Counted from the first letter of the stretch, positions 42,103-50,878 are shown. The stretch is DNA of 64,000 nt from Acidobacteria bacterium SCN 69-37 (GCA_001724025.1 MEDJ01000019.1:30359-94358), one strand, 5' to 3'. Numbers and translations: made by a program. Notes: generated by a model not told the origin, from the sequence alone.

Positions 42103-42591
42103 ATGGCAGGTCTGCTGATTGGAGATATCGCCGAGCGCGCCGGCCTGTCGGCGCCGACCATCCGGTACTACGAAAGCATCGGCCTCCTGGCACCGCCGCC
42201 TCGCTCCGCGACGGGGTATCGCCGCTACACGGACACGACGGTTGAAGAGCTGCGGTTCATCAAGAAGGCGCAGTCTCTGGGGTTCTCGCTCGAGGAGATT
42301 CGCGAAATTCTTGCGTTGAGCCGCGCTGGCGATACGCCGTGCTCGCACGTGTTGGACCTCTCCCGGCGGCATCTCGCGGCTGTCGAGGAGCGAATCCGGC
42401 AGCTCACCCGCTTTCGCGACCAACTCGCCAGCGAAGTGAAGAAATGGGATGGCGAGCGGGAACCCACGTGCCGCGGACTGTGTCAGATTATCGCGAGCGC
42501 CGAGGAACGAGAGCCCGCGGTAGGGGACATCGAGCTGCATCTGGGTATGCGGCGTACCGGCCAAGAGAAAACCCGAACGCAGCGTCGCTGA
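42103..42591 (+). CDS. MerR-family heavy-metal regulator (unit 2)
   Basis: A 162-residue regulator very similar to that at 25612. It has the winged helix IGDIAERAGLSAPTIRYYES, the dimer helix with VEERIRQLTRFRDQL, and the metal-site Cys in GDTPCSHVLDLS and TCRGLCQII. A variable tail follows. It is probably self-activating through the dyad at 42063 and acts on the ATPase promoter at 38973. Because operator halves are shared, cross-regulation between the two units is likely. Confidence 0.85.
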   Translation: MAGLLIGDIAERAGLSAPTIRYYESIGLLAPPPRSATGYRRYTDTTVEELRFIKKAQSLGFSLEEIREILALSRAGDTPCSHVLDLSRRHLAAVEERIRQLTRFRDQLASEVKKWDGEREPTCRGLCQIIASAEEREPAVGDIELHLGMRRTGQEKTRTQRR

Positions 42592-42603
42592 CGGAGAACA
42601 GAC

Positions 42604-42972
42604 ATGTTTCGAATAGACCGCATGCGCGCCATTGTCCTTTCGATCGGATTCGCAGCGGCTGTTGTGGGACTCGCGGCTTCATCCGCGTGCCGGCGCGATG
42701 TCACGGCCTCGGCGCAGGGAGGCGCGGACACGCAGGTGGTGATGCGAGCTGTCGCGGTGCCAGTGGATGGCATGATCTGCCAAGTCTGTGCGGGGAATGT
42801 CAAATCGGCGCTGAGGAGAATTCAAGGCGTCGCACATGCCGAGGTCAGTCTGGAGCAGCGTAAGGTGGTAATCCACTACCAGGACGGGAAAGTCAGCGCC
42901 GACCAGTTGACGCGCGCGATTACCGAGCTCGGGTACAAGGCAGGCGTGCCCACGCCCCTTGCCTCACAATGA
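42604..42972 (+). CDS. HMA-domain lipoprotein (unit 2)
   Basis: A 122-residue predicted lipoprotein with lipobox ASSAC, then an HMA domain with VPVDGMICQVCAGNVKSAL (CQVC) and AITELGYKAG. The counterpart at 26116 has CMVC. Its stop overlaps the GTG-type start of the permease gene (42969), preserving the translational coupling seen in unit 1. Confidence 0.85.
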   Translation: MFRIDRMRAIVLSIGFAAAVVGLAASSACRRDVTASAQGGADTQVVMRAVAVPVDGMICQVCAGNVKSALRRIQGVAHAEVSLEQRKVVIHYQDGKVSADQLTRAITELGYKAGVPTPLASQ

Positions 42973-43655
42973 TCCTGGACGATTTTCTCCAGCGCTTTGG
43001 CGCGTCCCTCCCCCACGCGAGTGCCGCGGCATTACTGGTGACGGTGATTGCCGGCGTGCTAGCCAGCGCCGTCTGCCCCTGCACGGTTCCTGTAGGGATC
43101 GGCGTCGCCACGGCAGCGGGAGGTTCGGAGATTCAGGAGCGTCGCAGCGGTGTGCTCATGGCGTTGGCGTTTTTCGCAGGAATCGTCATCAACTTGACCA
43201 TCCTCGGTGCGTTGGCGGGTCAGCTCGGCGCATTCCTCACTGAATCGTTCGGCCGGTATTGGGCGCTCGTGATGGCGGTTCTCTCCCTTGGTGCGGCGGT
43301 GGTGGCGTTCATCGGTCCTCGCCTCAAGGTTCATCGACTTGCCAATCTGCGCCGACCTGGAATCAGCGGAGCGTTCGTGTACGGCTTCATCTTCAGCCTT
43401 GGCACGTCAGCCGCGCCCCTTCTTGTCCTGCTGACGATTTCGGCTGCTCAGGCCCGTGCCGAGTACGGATTGCTGCTCGCGTTTGTGTTCGGCGTGGGCC
43501 GTGGACTGCCGTTCCTGATTGTCGGTCTGTTTGCGGGTCTGTTGATGCGATTCGCGGCGCTCTCGCGCTGGCGTCGTCCGCTGCAGGTCGTCAGCGGAGG
43601 CGCCCTTCTCACCGTGGCGGTGTACTACGTCCGAGCGTTCACAACTCTGCTCTAG
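42969..43655 (+). CDS. CcdA/DsbD-like membrane protein with a CPC motif (unit 2)
   Basis: A 228-residue permease, the same length as the unit 1 copy, six hydrophobic segments. SAVCPCTVPVG is retained; these are the only two Cys residues in this copy, since the third Cys of unit 1 is Gly here (VSGGALL). Helix 4 again reads SLGTSAAPLLVLL without Cys. This sharpens the case that CPC alone is functional. No HCC or ynfA gene follows in the same direction; an inverted HCC/ynfA pair lies beyond. Confidence 0.83.
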   Translation: MILDDFLQRFGASLPHASAAALLVTVIAGVLASAVCPCTVPVGIGVATAAGGSEIQERRSGVLMALAFFAGIVINLTILGALAGQLGAFLTESFGRYWALVMAVLSLGAAVVAFIGPRLKVHRLANLRRPGISGAFVYGFIFSLGTSAAPLLVLLTISAAQARAEYGLLLAFVFGVGRGLPFLIVGLFAGLLMRFAALSRWRRPLQVVSGGALLTVAVYYVRAFTTLL

Positions 43656-43684
43656 GCTCGCTCTAGGCTGAGCAACGGGGTCTG

Positions 43685-44041
43685 TTACGAGCTGGGTGAC
43701 TTCGGCGCAGTTGCCCTGAAGCCGGTCTTTTCCGAGATCACTTTGGCGATCGCGTCGGGCGTGGTCTTCGAGGGGTCGTACATCACTTCCGCCTGGCCAG
43801 TCTTGTAATCAGCTTTGCAGTCCTTGACGCCATCGACGGACGTTGCGGCCAGCTTCACGGCGGCCTCGCAGCCGGTTCACGTCATGCCCCGCGTCAGAGC
43901 CACTGCGAATGCGACGAGGCTGGCTACGCCCAGCACGACGACGAACGGCGACGCGCCACGGCGTAGCCAGAGCCAGAAGGCGAAGCACCCGGCGATCTCG
44001 AGGAGAGCCGCCAGCACGAAGCTGGCAATGTTGGTCGTCAC
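43685..44041 (-). pseudogene. Chimera of ynfA N-terminus and merP domain with an in-frame TGA
   Basis: The frame starts with GTG overlapping the HCC stop, as in every ynfA here, and encodes the first two YnfA helices ([36 protein letters not shown]). Then it switches in frame to a MerP-type HMA domain: GMT, TGA, TGCEAAVKLAATSVDGVKD, and so on to a TAA at 43685. The TGA (codon 55, 43877-43879) stands exactly where MerP has the first Cys of CxxC (GMTCSGCE in the copy at 20868). A Cys codon TGC changed to TGA, a nonsense mutation, is the simplest reading; a selenocysteine codon is the alternative. The join is a deletion junction between ynfA and merP. Confidence 0.7.
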
Positions 44042-44343
44042 AGGTCGAGCAACGAAACCACGAACTCCCGCGTGCCAGGAGGGCCGTTGAGCTCCAGAAA
44101 CACCGGACCGCCGTCAGGTTCGACCGTGATGCCGAACCGGAGAAACCGGCAGCAATGTCGCTCAGCCTCGACGGCATCGACGATCGCGGTGAGCGTCTCA
44201 GCCGAGGGCAGAAATCGGAGGCGGAGTCCGTCCGTCGACTCCTCATGTCCCTCTGCTCGACGAAGCAGGTCGGACAGAAGCCCCTGGCGGCGAGTTCGGA
44301 CGGCCTCGGGACTCAATGTGCACACGATCGGCAGATCGGCCAT
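44038..44343 (-). CDS. HCC-motif small cytoplasmic protein (copy 3)
   Basis: A 101-residue protein with [39 protein letters not shown], and full-length similarity to copies at 4324 and 27290. The start at 44343 (MADLPIV) matches the others; an ATG six codons upstream is in frame. Although its ynfA partner is broken, the HCC gene itself is intact, so it may act without YnfA or is a recent orphan. It lies at the tail-to-tail junction with unit 2. Confidence 0.75.
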   Translation of the reverse strand: MADLPIVCTLSPEAVRTRRQGLLSDLLRRAEGHEESTDGLRLRFLPSAETLTAIVDAVEAERHCCRFLRFGITVEPDGGPVFLELNGPPGTREFVVSLLDL

Positions 44344-44450
44344 GTAGCGCTCCGCCATCATCTTAACGATGCTCTTGGGTGCGCGCGAACTCTCCGGCGT
44401 AGTAATCCGTCTGCGGCGCGCCGGATGACCACGCTGCAGAGTGCCTCATC

Positions 44451-45746
44451 TCAAAAGTAGTAGCGCGCGCGGAGTTCGACGCGCACGTCCGCAGGCTTCT
44501 CCCCGAATTCGGTCCACGACCCGCCGCGCTGGATGTTCGCCAGCCACCGCAGCTCGAGGTTCTCGGTCGGCTTGTACTGCACTTCGGGCAACAGCGAATA
44601 GCTGCCATCGTCGACGTTCACGATCGCGCTTGCGCCGAGCGTGAGATAGAGCACACCCAGCGCGTCCGGTTGGTTGACCCGGCCGTACACGTAGTTCCGC
44701 ATTGGATTCATCCGACCATAACCCGCCTCCGTCACTCGGCTGGCGAGCGTCAGGGCCCGCTGGTCGTCGCTGACGCTCCACGCTTCGTAGCCGCGTTCGA
44801 CGAGCTCGAAGTAGGTCTCCATTTCGGCCGGCGGGTAGCCGGTGCCGTTGCGGAAGTAGTCGACGATGTACGTGGTATTGGCTTCCGTGAGATACCGCAC
44901 ACCCATGACGAGGCTCGTCGCCGGCTGCTCCCGCTGCACGAGCGCGCCAGCGGGCTCCAGGGCCGCTGCGAGGTTGTGCGGCACGCGGGTCATCTCCCCA
45001 TGTACCTCGAGGTTCGACCGCAGGTTGCGGGAGAAATCGAACCCGAATCGCGCGCGCCGGCTGCCGCCCGTGAGGAACATCACGTCGATGTCGGTGTCGT
45101 GCAGGAGCACGTACAGCTTGCCGGCGACGTTCAGATGACCACGCCCGCCGAAGCTCTGATTGAGATCGCCAAAGACCGGTACTAGTACCGGCGTCACGGA
45201 CACCACCTGGAGCGATCCGTCAAAGGTGCGGATGTAGTCCGCCGAGAGGACCATGAAGCCTTCCAGCGCCAGCGCGGGATCCTCAGGGTTCTTGGGCCGA
45301 TCGAGGAAGGCCGCGGGGTTCCAGAGATAGCCCTTGCCCCACTTCAGGGTTTTCTTCCCGGCATCGATGGTGAGCGACGGCGCGGGCTTCAGCGACAGAT
45401 ACGCCTCGTACGCCGTTGCATCAGCGGTCCAGTCGCCGCTGGTGTACCCCGTATCCACCACGCTCCGTGTCTGCGCGCTGAACCACCCTCGTCGATAGCT
45501 CGCGTCGAGCTGCAAGCGCGAGGTCAGCTGCATCGTCTGTGCATCGGGTGCTTGGTCGGTGAACGAACGAAGCCGGAACAACGCCGCGTCGGTGTCCTGC
45601 CAGATCATCACCGGCCGCAGCTCCACGAATCCGTTCGCTGCATATGGCTTTCGATCAACGGGTGGAATCTCCACAGGAGGCTCCTGGCCGTTGGCGACGC
45701 TCGCCAGCAGGAGAAACATGACGATCGCATAGAGGAATCGGCTCAC
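44451..45746 (-). CDS. Outer-membrane beta-barrel protein of an exporter locus
   Basis: A 431-residue protein with signal peptide (VSRFLYAIVMFLLLASVANG) and alternating strands through its length, ending VELRARYYF with a terminal Phe as in outer-membrane barrels. It contains WGKGYLWNPAAFLDRPKNPED and similar porin-like segments. It lies downstream of a LolA-like protein and an ABC transporter on the same strand, an arrangement repeated in several phyla for export of lipids or lipoproteins across the envelope. A GTG start at 45746 is used; the ribosome site is poor. Substrate unknown. Confidence 0.72.
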   Translation of the reverse strand: MSRFLYAIVMFLLLASVANGQEPPVEIPPVDRKPYAANGFVELRPVMIWQDTDAALFRLRSFTDQAPDAQTMQLTSRLQLDASYRRGWFSAQTRSVVDTGYTSGDWTADATAYEAYLSLKPAPSLTIDAGKKTLKWGKGYLWNPAAFLDRPKNPEDPALALEGFMVLSADYIRTFDGSLQVVSVTPVLVPVFGDLNQSFGGRGHLNVAGKLYVLLHDTDIDVMFLTGGSRRARFGFDFSRNLRSNLEVHGEMTRVPHNLAAALEPAGALVQREQPATSLVMGVRYLTEANTTYIVDYFRNGTGYPPAEMETYFELVERGYEAWSVSDDQRALTLASRVTEAGYGRMNPMRNYVYGRVNQPDALGVLYLTLGASAIVNVDDGSYSLLPEVQYKPTENLELRWLANIQRGGSWTEFGEKPADVRVELRARYYF

Positions 45747-45811
45747 GCGGGCCTGCGATCGGGGGAGACTGCTGATTCTTTGGAGGCGCCACACGTGGAG
45801 CTTCGATCGGC

Positions 45812-46567
45812 TTAACGCCTGATCGACTCCAGGTTTGGCATGAAGGTCAGCGTGAAGACCTCGCCTGGGAACGTCCGGGCCTTCATGTGCACGAACACCA
45901 TCGAGGACTTGTAGCCCTTGTACAGCGGGCTGTCGGTCTCGACTATGGCGGGACGGATGACGCCGCCGCCGAAGTCCTTGATGTCCTTGAAGTAGATCGT
46001 CTTGATCAGCATCGACGTCGGCGTCAGGCACTCGATCCGCACGGGCAACGTGTTCTTTTGGCTCACCCACATCTTGAGCCGGTCGTACGCCACCGACGTG
46101 GTCTTTGCCTTGAGCTCGAGCAGGTAGTCCTCGCCGGACTCATCCACCTTTGCGACGTCGTATTCCGCGGAATAATCGAGGCTCAGAATGTCGGCGTTGT
46201 TGAACACGCCGCCGATCACTGATTGCAGACTGGTGATGCGGATCGGCTTGCCCGCGTTCGGCACATACATCCACATGTTGTCGCCGACGCGCAGCGTGCT
46301 CCGTCCCTTGTCGCTTGCCGGCGACAGGAAGAGGGCCGCCACCTTTTCGCGACCTTCGGCGACCTGATAGAGCAGATACTCGCGCGTGCGTCCGCTGGGT
46401 TCGACGTTGATCAGACGTTTGTAGGCGTCATAGGACGGCGGGTTCAGCCGGCGGTCCACCTGTCGCAGCAGCGCAGTCCCATCAATCGTGGCTCGAAGCG
46501 GGCTCTGTCCAACCGCGACGAGCGCGCCGGCGAGCACCAGCAGCGTCCATCTGACACGGAAGCTCAT
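45812..46567 (-). CDS. Outer-membrane lipoprotein-sorting (LolA-like) family protein
   Basis: A 251-residue secreted protein with signal peptide (about 1-26) and the beta-rich fold of LolA-like sorting proteins: YLLYQVAEGREKVAALFLSP, GDNMWMYVPNAGKPIRI, DILSLDYSAEYDV and MWVSQKNTLPVRIE. It probably shuttles a lipid or lipoprotein from the ABC transporter to the outer membrane. It starts 11 bases after the permease stop. Confidence 0.82.
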   Translation of the reverse strand: MSFRVRWTLLVLAGALVAVGQSPLRATIDGTALLRQVDRRLNPPSYDAYKRLINVEPSGRTREYLLYQVAEGREKVAALFLSPASDKGRSTLRVGDNMWMYVPNAGKPIRITSLQSVIGGVFNNADILSLDYSAEYDVAKVDESGEDYLLELKAKTTSVAYDRLKMWVSQKNTLPVRIECLTPTSMLIKTIYFKDIKDFGGGVIRPAIVETDSPLYKGYKSSMVFVHMKARTFPGEVFTLTFMPNLESIRR

Positions 46568-46577
46568 CACCGGTCTC

Positions 46578-47816
46578 CTATCCATGTCGCAGGGCCTCGA
46601 CGGGCTCCATGCGAGACGCCTTGAATGCGGGCTGCACCGTGCCCACCACGGCCACGAACAGCACGACCCCCGAGATGATGAGCATCTGCCAGAGGTCCAC
46701 CTGCGGCGAGAGCACCAGCCCCGTCTCGCGTCCGAAATTGAACGTCGGCCCAATGACGTTGATGCCGAGAATGGCGGCGGCGGCCACGGCGTCGCCGATG
46801 AGAATCCCCAGCACACCAAGCGACAACCCCTCGATGACGAACATGCTGAGAATGGTGCGAGGCATTGTCCCCATCGCCGCGATCGTGCCGATCTCCTTCA
46901 CGCGCTCGTAGACCGACATCAGCATCACGTTCATGACGCTGACGAGCACGATGGCGACGAGGCCGAGTGTCGCGGACAGCGCGAGGATGTTGATCAGAAC
47001 CGCAACGTTATAGAAGGGCGACAGCCCCTCCCACGTGTGCACCTCGGTCTCGGCAATCCGGCCGGCGGTCGTCGACTGCTGCAGGGCCGAACGCACCGCA
47101 CCCGCGACCTGATCGAGCTGGTCGAAGTCCTTCAGACGGACGGCGATCTCGCTAATCTCTGGCGCGTCCATTCGGAGCAAGGACATCGCATCCTCGATGT
47201 GCAAGTAACCGTCACGACCGCTGGGGCCGGTGACATTGGCCAGCACGCCGCTGACGACGAGCTGCGCAGCATTCACGGAGCCGTCACGATTGGTCGCGAT
47301 GACCACGACCGTGTCTCCGAGTTTCACGCCCATCCCGTTGGCCAGCAGGTCCGGGATGATGATGTGTCCTTTCTCCAGTGTCGCTGTACCCCGTGTGATC
47401 CGCGAGGCCAGCAGCGGAAGCGTCCGCCACTCGTCCTCAGGGTGGACGCCATTGAGGCGAAGCGCGGTCGTCTCGGTGTAGTTACTGAACATCGCGCCGA
47501 ACTTGAGCCGGCGCGAGTACGACTCGACCCCCGGCTGCGCGCGGAGCGTCTGTTCGACGACCGCGACGTCCGCCGGTGTCAGCATCAGCGTCAGCGGCAG
47601 GTTGTCGATCGACGCCACGTACCCACGCCGATGGACTTGCAGATGCCCGAGCATGGCGTCCGTCATCTGGCCGATCATCAGGCCCGTGAAGGCTCCGGAG
47701 GCGGCCTCGAAGACGACGACGGCAATGACGCCGATCGCGATGAGCGACGCCGTCAGAAACGACCGGCGGCGATACCGGGTCAGGTTGCGAACCGCGATTT
47801 TGATGAGCGTGCTCAT
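46578..47816 (-). CDS. ABC transporter permease, FtsX/MacB family
   Basis: A 412-residue permease: N-terminal membrane helix (RSFLTASLIAIGVIAVVVFEA), a large periplasmic MacB-like domain (about 45-270), and three C-terminal helices with the coupling motif YERVKEIGTIAAMGTMPRTI. It pairs with the ATPase encoded just upstream (ATGA overlap). The family moves lipoproteins, macrolides or peptides by a mechanotransmission mechanism without passing substrate through the membrane. Confidence 0.88.
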   Translation of the reverse strand: MSTLIKIAVRNLTRYRRRSFLTASLIAIGVIAVVVFEAASGAFTGLMIGQMTDAMLGHLQVHRRGYVASIDNLPLTLMLTPADVAVVEQTLRAQPGVESYSRRLKFGAMFSNYTETTALRLNGVHPEDEWRTLPLLASRITRGTATLEKGHIIIPDLLANGMGVKLGDTVVVIATNRDGSVNAAQLVVSGVLANVTGPSGRDGYLHIEDAMSLLRMDAPEISEIAVRLKDFDQLDQVAGAVRSALQQSTTAGRIAETEVHTWEGLSPFYNVAVLINILALSATLGLVAIVLVSVMNVMLMSVYERVKEIGTIAAMGTMPRTILSMFVIEGLSLGVLGILIGDAVAAAAILGINVIGPTFNFGRETGLVLSPQVDLWQMLIISGVVLFVAVVGTVQPAFKASRMEPVEALRHG

Positions 47817-48511
47817 GCGGCGGCTCCTGTCACGTCACGGCCCACAAGACGGCCATCCTCCAGGCGGAACACGATCTCTGCCTCGGCCATCACGCGCGGA
47901 TCGTGCGTAGAAAACACGAAGGTGGTCTTCAAGGTGTCGCGCATGCGGCGCATCGTGCTCATGACGAGCGCCGCGTTCGCATGGTCCAGGTTGGCGGTCG
48001 GCTCGTCGGCCAGCACGAGCTGCGGATTCGTCACGAGCGCTCGGGCGACCGCGATTCGCTGCTTCTGGCCGCCCGAGAGCTGGTCGGGATACTTGTCGTG
48101 TTGATCGGCCACGCCGACGGCCTCCAGCAGGGCGAGGACGCGCCGGCGACGCTCGGCGGCAGCCACGCGTTGAATGAGCAAGAGCGGATACTCGACGTTC
48201 TCGTACGCGGTGAGCACCGGCATCAGGTTGAACTCTTGAAAGATGAAGCCGATCGTCTGGCCCCGGAAGGCCGCCGCGGCGCGGCGGTCCAGCGTGCTGA
48301 CATCCGTATCCGCCACCAGCAGCCGACCCGTGGTCGGCCGGTCGAGTGCGCCGATCAGGTTGAGCAGCGTCGTCTTCCCACTGCCCGACGGGCCAATGAA
48401 CGTCACGAAGGAGGCACGGTCGATGGTAAACGTCACGTCCTTGAGCGCGTCCATGCGAACGGTTCCCGTCGTGTACGTCTTGGTGAGGTCATCGGCGACG
48501 ATCAAGCTCAT
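47813..48511 (-). CDS. ABC transporter ATP-binding protein (LolD/MacB-type)
   Basis: A 232-residue ATPase with Walker A GPSGSGKTTLLNLIG, the Q-loop FQEFNLMPVLTAYEN, signature LSGGQKQRIAVARAL, Walker B LVLADEPTANLD and the H-loop STHDPRV. It energises the FtsX-type permease. The ATG at 48511 is chosen because MSLIVADDLTKTY is the family start. It begins two bases after the ArsR stop, so the regulator and exporter form one transcript. Confidence 0.9.
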   Translation of the reverse strand: MSLIVADDLTKTYTTGTVRMDALKDVTFTIDRASFVTFIGPSGSGKTTLLNLIGALDRPTTGRLLVADTDVSTLDRRAAAAFRGQTIGFIFQEFNLMPVLTAYENVEYPLLLIQRVAAAERRRRVLALLEAVGVADQHDKYPDQLSGGQKQRIAVARALVTNPQLVLADEPTANLDHANAALVMSTMRRMRDTLKTTFVFSTHDPRVMAEAEIVFRLEDGRLVGRDVTGAAA

Positions 48512-48512
48512 C

Positions 48513-48890
48513 TCAAGCCTCGGTGATTTCTGGTGGCAGAACCGCCGCGCACACCGCGGCCAGCCGTCGGCGGCGCAAGACGGCGGCGGCCGCGGCGTCC
48601 CGGCGAACGTCCTCGTCTTTGGTGAGTGCCGCGAACAGCGGCGCGAGCAAGGTGGCCACGGTGTGGTCGTCTGTGAGTCGGCAATAGATCCACTTGCCCG
48701 TGCGTTGCTCGCACACCAAGCCCGCGTGCCGCAGTTCGGTGAGGTGGCCGGAAATCGTCGACGGGGGTGCGCTGAGGATCGTGGCAATCTGGCAGACCGA
48801 GAGCGAGCCGTCCCGGAGAATGGCCAGGATCCGAAGACGTCCTGGATGTCCCAGGGCCTTTGTAACGGTCGCGGCTTCGCTCAAAGTCAT
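48513..48890 (-). CDS. ArsR/SmtB-family regulator of the ABC exporter operon
   Basis: A 125-residue winged-helix repressor: ALGHPGRLRILAILRDG, LSVCQIATIL, APPSTISGHLTELRHAGLV and the wing RTGKWIYCRL. It lacks the CxC of As(III) sensors in helix 3 (a single Cys here); the DDHT at the start of the last helix could be half of an SmtB-type site. The C-terminal AAAAAVLRRRRL is long and helical. A perfect dyad lies six bases upstream of its start codon (48896-48917), strongly suggesting autoregulation. It may sense a metal or be one of the many non-metal ArsR members. Confidence 0.85.
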   Translation of the reverse strand: MTLSEAATVTKALGHPGRLRILAILRDGSLSVCQIATILSAPPSTISGHLTELRHAGLVCEQRTGKWIYCRLTDDHTVATLLAPLFAALTKDEDVRRDAAAAAVLRRRRLAAVCAAVLPPEITEA

Positions 48891-48895
48891 GACGC

Positions 48896-48917
48896 CATTT
48901 CGCGTAAGTGCGAAATG
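48896..48917 (-). promoter_or_regulatory. Operator dyad upstream of the ArsR/ABC operon
   Basis: The perfect inverted repeat CATTTCGC-N6-GCGAAATG lies immediately before the ArsR-family start codon. Its arm length and AT-rich outer ends fit ArsR/SmtB operators. It is distinct from the ATTCG-type dyads of the arsenic operon further on. Confidence 0.65.
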
Positions 48918-49174
48918 AGGGCCATCACGAAACGGGCAAAAACGACCCTAGAACGTTGGTGCTATCGGATTCCTTGAGGGGGCCGGGGGGAATATCCCGC
49001 AGTGCTGCTGGATTCTCGGCACCGGCGGTCGCCGGTTCCCGACGGGCCTGAGTTGACGTCTAGCGGGGAGTTCCGGGCCGCATACTGCCCGGCATGCCGT
49101 GCTTTTTCATCATAGCCGCGCAGGGTCAGCCGGCTTCTCTTTCCGAAAGCAGTGCTCCCAGGTCGTATTGCTGT
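48918..49174. other. Intergenic region, no gene seen
   Basis: About 260 bases separate the exporter operon from the ModE-like gene. I find no convincing open frame, RNA or repeat. Confidence 0.35.
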
Positions 49175-49597
49175 TTAGTCTGCTGGTGCGGCATCTAGAT
49201 GCGCATCCACAGATAACTCGCGCGGTGCCTCCAGCCGGACAACCCGCGTTCTCCCGCGTAGGCGTTGGCCGAGGCACAGAACATCGCGGCCGAACGGTGA
49301 CAGCATCATTCCACGCGCCCGTCCTTTGCCGGCTCGCGGCGTGACGAGCCGCGAGCCGAACACAGCTTCAGCCTGTCGAATGTAGTCCCAGGCGTGGCGA
49401 TACGACCAGCCGACGGCGCGAGCCGCGGCGGCCAGCGATCGATGCTGGCCGATGGCGCGCAACAACTCGAAGCCGTGCGGACCCAACGCGAACTGCCCGT
49501 CGATCTCGAGCCAGGACTTCGTGAGAACCTGGACGTTCACGTTGCACGACGGTGCATGTTGATCCCGCATTGGCCGAGTGCCTAAATCGAGTGCCAT
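49175..49597 (-). CDS. ModE-like winged-helix regulator (N-terminal domain only)
   Basis: A 140-residue DNA-binding protein matching the N-terminal LysR-like domain of ModE: GPHGFELLRAIGQHRSLAAA, RAVGWSYRHAWDYIRQAEAV and FGSRLVTPRAGKGRARGM. The molybdate-binding TOBE domains of full ModE are absent. The start at 49597 gives MALDLGTRP; a shorter form from an internal Met is possible. It is divergent from the TauE/SafE permease gene (42 bases between starts) and probably regulates it, perhaps in response to an oxyanion bound by another protein. Confidence 0.8.
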   Translation of the reverse strand: MALDLGTRPMRDQHAPSCNVNVQVLTKSWLEIDGQFALGPHGFELLRAIGQHRSLAAAARAVGWSYRHAWDYIRQAEAVFGSRLVTPRAGKGRARGMMLSPFGRDVLCLGQRLRGRTRVVRLEAPRELSVDAHLDAAPAD

Positions 49598-49639
49598 GAC
49601 GCCAGTGTACCGCCCCGCCCAGTCGACGGATCGCCGGCC

Positions 49640-50374
49640 GTGAACGTCTGGCTGTTGGCGGGGTTGGCAGCCGCGTCGATCCTGTACTCGTCGGTGGGCC
49701 ATGCAGGGGCGTCGGGCTACCTCGCGGTCATGGCACTGACCGGCGTCGATGCTGCGGTGATGAAGCCGGGCGCGCTGGTGCTCAACCTCGCGGTCGCCAC
49801 CATCGCGACCTTCCGCTTCGCGCGCGCCGGGCACTTCTCCTGGCCGCTCCTGTGGCCATTCGCCCTGACGTCCGTTCCATTCGCCTTCATCGGCGGAGCG
49901 GTTCAGCTGCCAGGGCACTGGTACAAGCAGGCTGTCGGTCTCGTGCTTTTGTTCGCGGCTACACGGTTGTTCCTCGAAACACGGCGTCAGAACGACGCGC
50001 TGCATCACGGCCGGCCGCCGTTGGCGCCGGCCATGGCGAGCGGTGCCGCGATCGGCTTGCTCGCGGGTCTGACCGGCACGGGCGGCGGCATCTTCCTGAG
50101 CCCGCTCCTGTTGTTCACAGGCTGGTCGGGGACGCGAGAAAGCGGCGGCGTATCCGCGGCATTCATTCTCGCGAATTCGGCGTCCGGACTCGCGGGGAAT
50201 CTCACGAGTATCGGAGCACTGCCTGGCGAGGTGTGGGTGTGGACCGCGATCGTCATCGTCGGCGGAGTGATCGGCAGCGATCTGGGGAGCCGACGAATCG
50301 CGGTCACGACCTTTCGGCGATTGCTCGCGGCGGTCCTTGTTGTCGCCGGACTGAAGCTCCTGCTCGTGCTGTGA
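49640..50374 (+). CDS. TauE/SafE (TSUP) family anion permease
   Basis: A 244-residue membrane protein with about eight helices and the family's two-fold repeat: SSVGHAGASGYLAVMALTG in the first half and GLLAGLTGTGGGIFLSPLLL in the second. TSUP proteins export sulfite, sulfoacetate or related anions. The divergent ModE-like regulator suggests molybdate or another oxyanion as signal or substrate (inference). It starts with GTG. Confidence 0.85.
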   Translation: MNVWLLAGLAAASILYSSVGHAGASGYLAVMALTGVDAAVMKPGALVLNLAVATIATFRFARAGHFSWPLLWPFALTSVPFAFIGGAVQLPGHWYKQAVGLVLLFAATRLFLETRRQNDALHHGRPPLAPAMASGAAIGLLAGLTGTGGGIFLSPLLLFTGWSGTRESGGVSAAFILANSASGLAGNLTSIGALPGEVWVWTAIVIVGGVIGSDLGSRRIAVTTFRRLLAAVLVVAGLKLLLVL

Positions 50375-50386
50375 CGTTTTCAGGCG

Positions 50387-50878
50387 TTACGCTCGCGCGC
50401 GTCTTCGAGGCGCGATCCGATTAATTGGTCCCGCGGATTGGCGAGCCGTGATCGTGTGCCGCCTCGGCGCCGTCTCGTCGCTCACTTCGTTGATCAGCCC
50501 ACAAAGCGTTGAGGCGCACTGCGCCGGCACACCGCCGTTCTTCCAGCGCTGTACGGCCTGCGCGAGTTCGTGTCGCAGTTCCGTCAGCTGCGCAATCCGC
50601 CGATCCACGTTCGTTAGGTGATCTTCAGCAATGGCGAGGACGCTCGCGCAGGGCGCGCGACCCGCACGCCCGAGATCGAGGATCTGCTTGACCTCATCCA
50701 GTGAAAAGCCCAAGGTCTGTGCTTTGTGAACGAACGCGAGTTCCTCCAGGGCGTTCTCACGGTAATGTCGATAGCCGCCCGGCGTCCGATCTGGACGCGA
50801 GAGCAGACCGAGGCTCTCGTAGTACCGGACGGTCTGTGGCGTGACGCTCGCACGACGCGCGAGTTCGCCGATCAGCAT
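50387..50878 (-). CDS. MerR-family regulator, divergent from a small secreted protein
   Basis: A 163-residue regulator: winged helix IGELARRASVTPQTVRYYES with LGLLSRPDRTPGGYRHY, dimer helix DHLTNVDRRIAQLTELRHEL, and metal-site Cys in GRAPCASVLAI and QCASTLCGLI. It is closer to the unit 1 and unit 2 regulators than to merR. The ATG at 50878 is chosen by family alignment. Two MerR-type dyads, one on each strand, occupy the gap to the divergent gene at 50999. Confidence 0.83.
   Translation of the reverse strand: MLIGELARRASVTPQTVRYYESLGLLSRPDRTPGGYRHYRENALEELAFVHKAQTLGFSLDEVKQILDLGRAGRAPCASVLAIAEDHLTNVDRRIAQLTELRHELAQAVQRWKNGGVPAQCASTLCGLINEVSDETAPRRHTITARQSAGPINRIAPRRRARA

Noticed and set aside
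43877..43879. Selenocysteine as the firm explanation of the in-frame TGA
   Set aside because: The gene is a deletion chimera, which makes ordinary decay more likely, and I cannot see selenocysteine machinery or test for a SECIS element. Kept only as an alternative in the findings.
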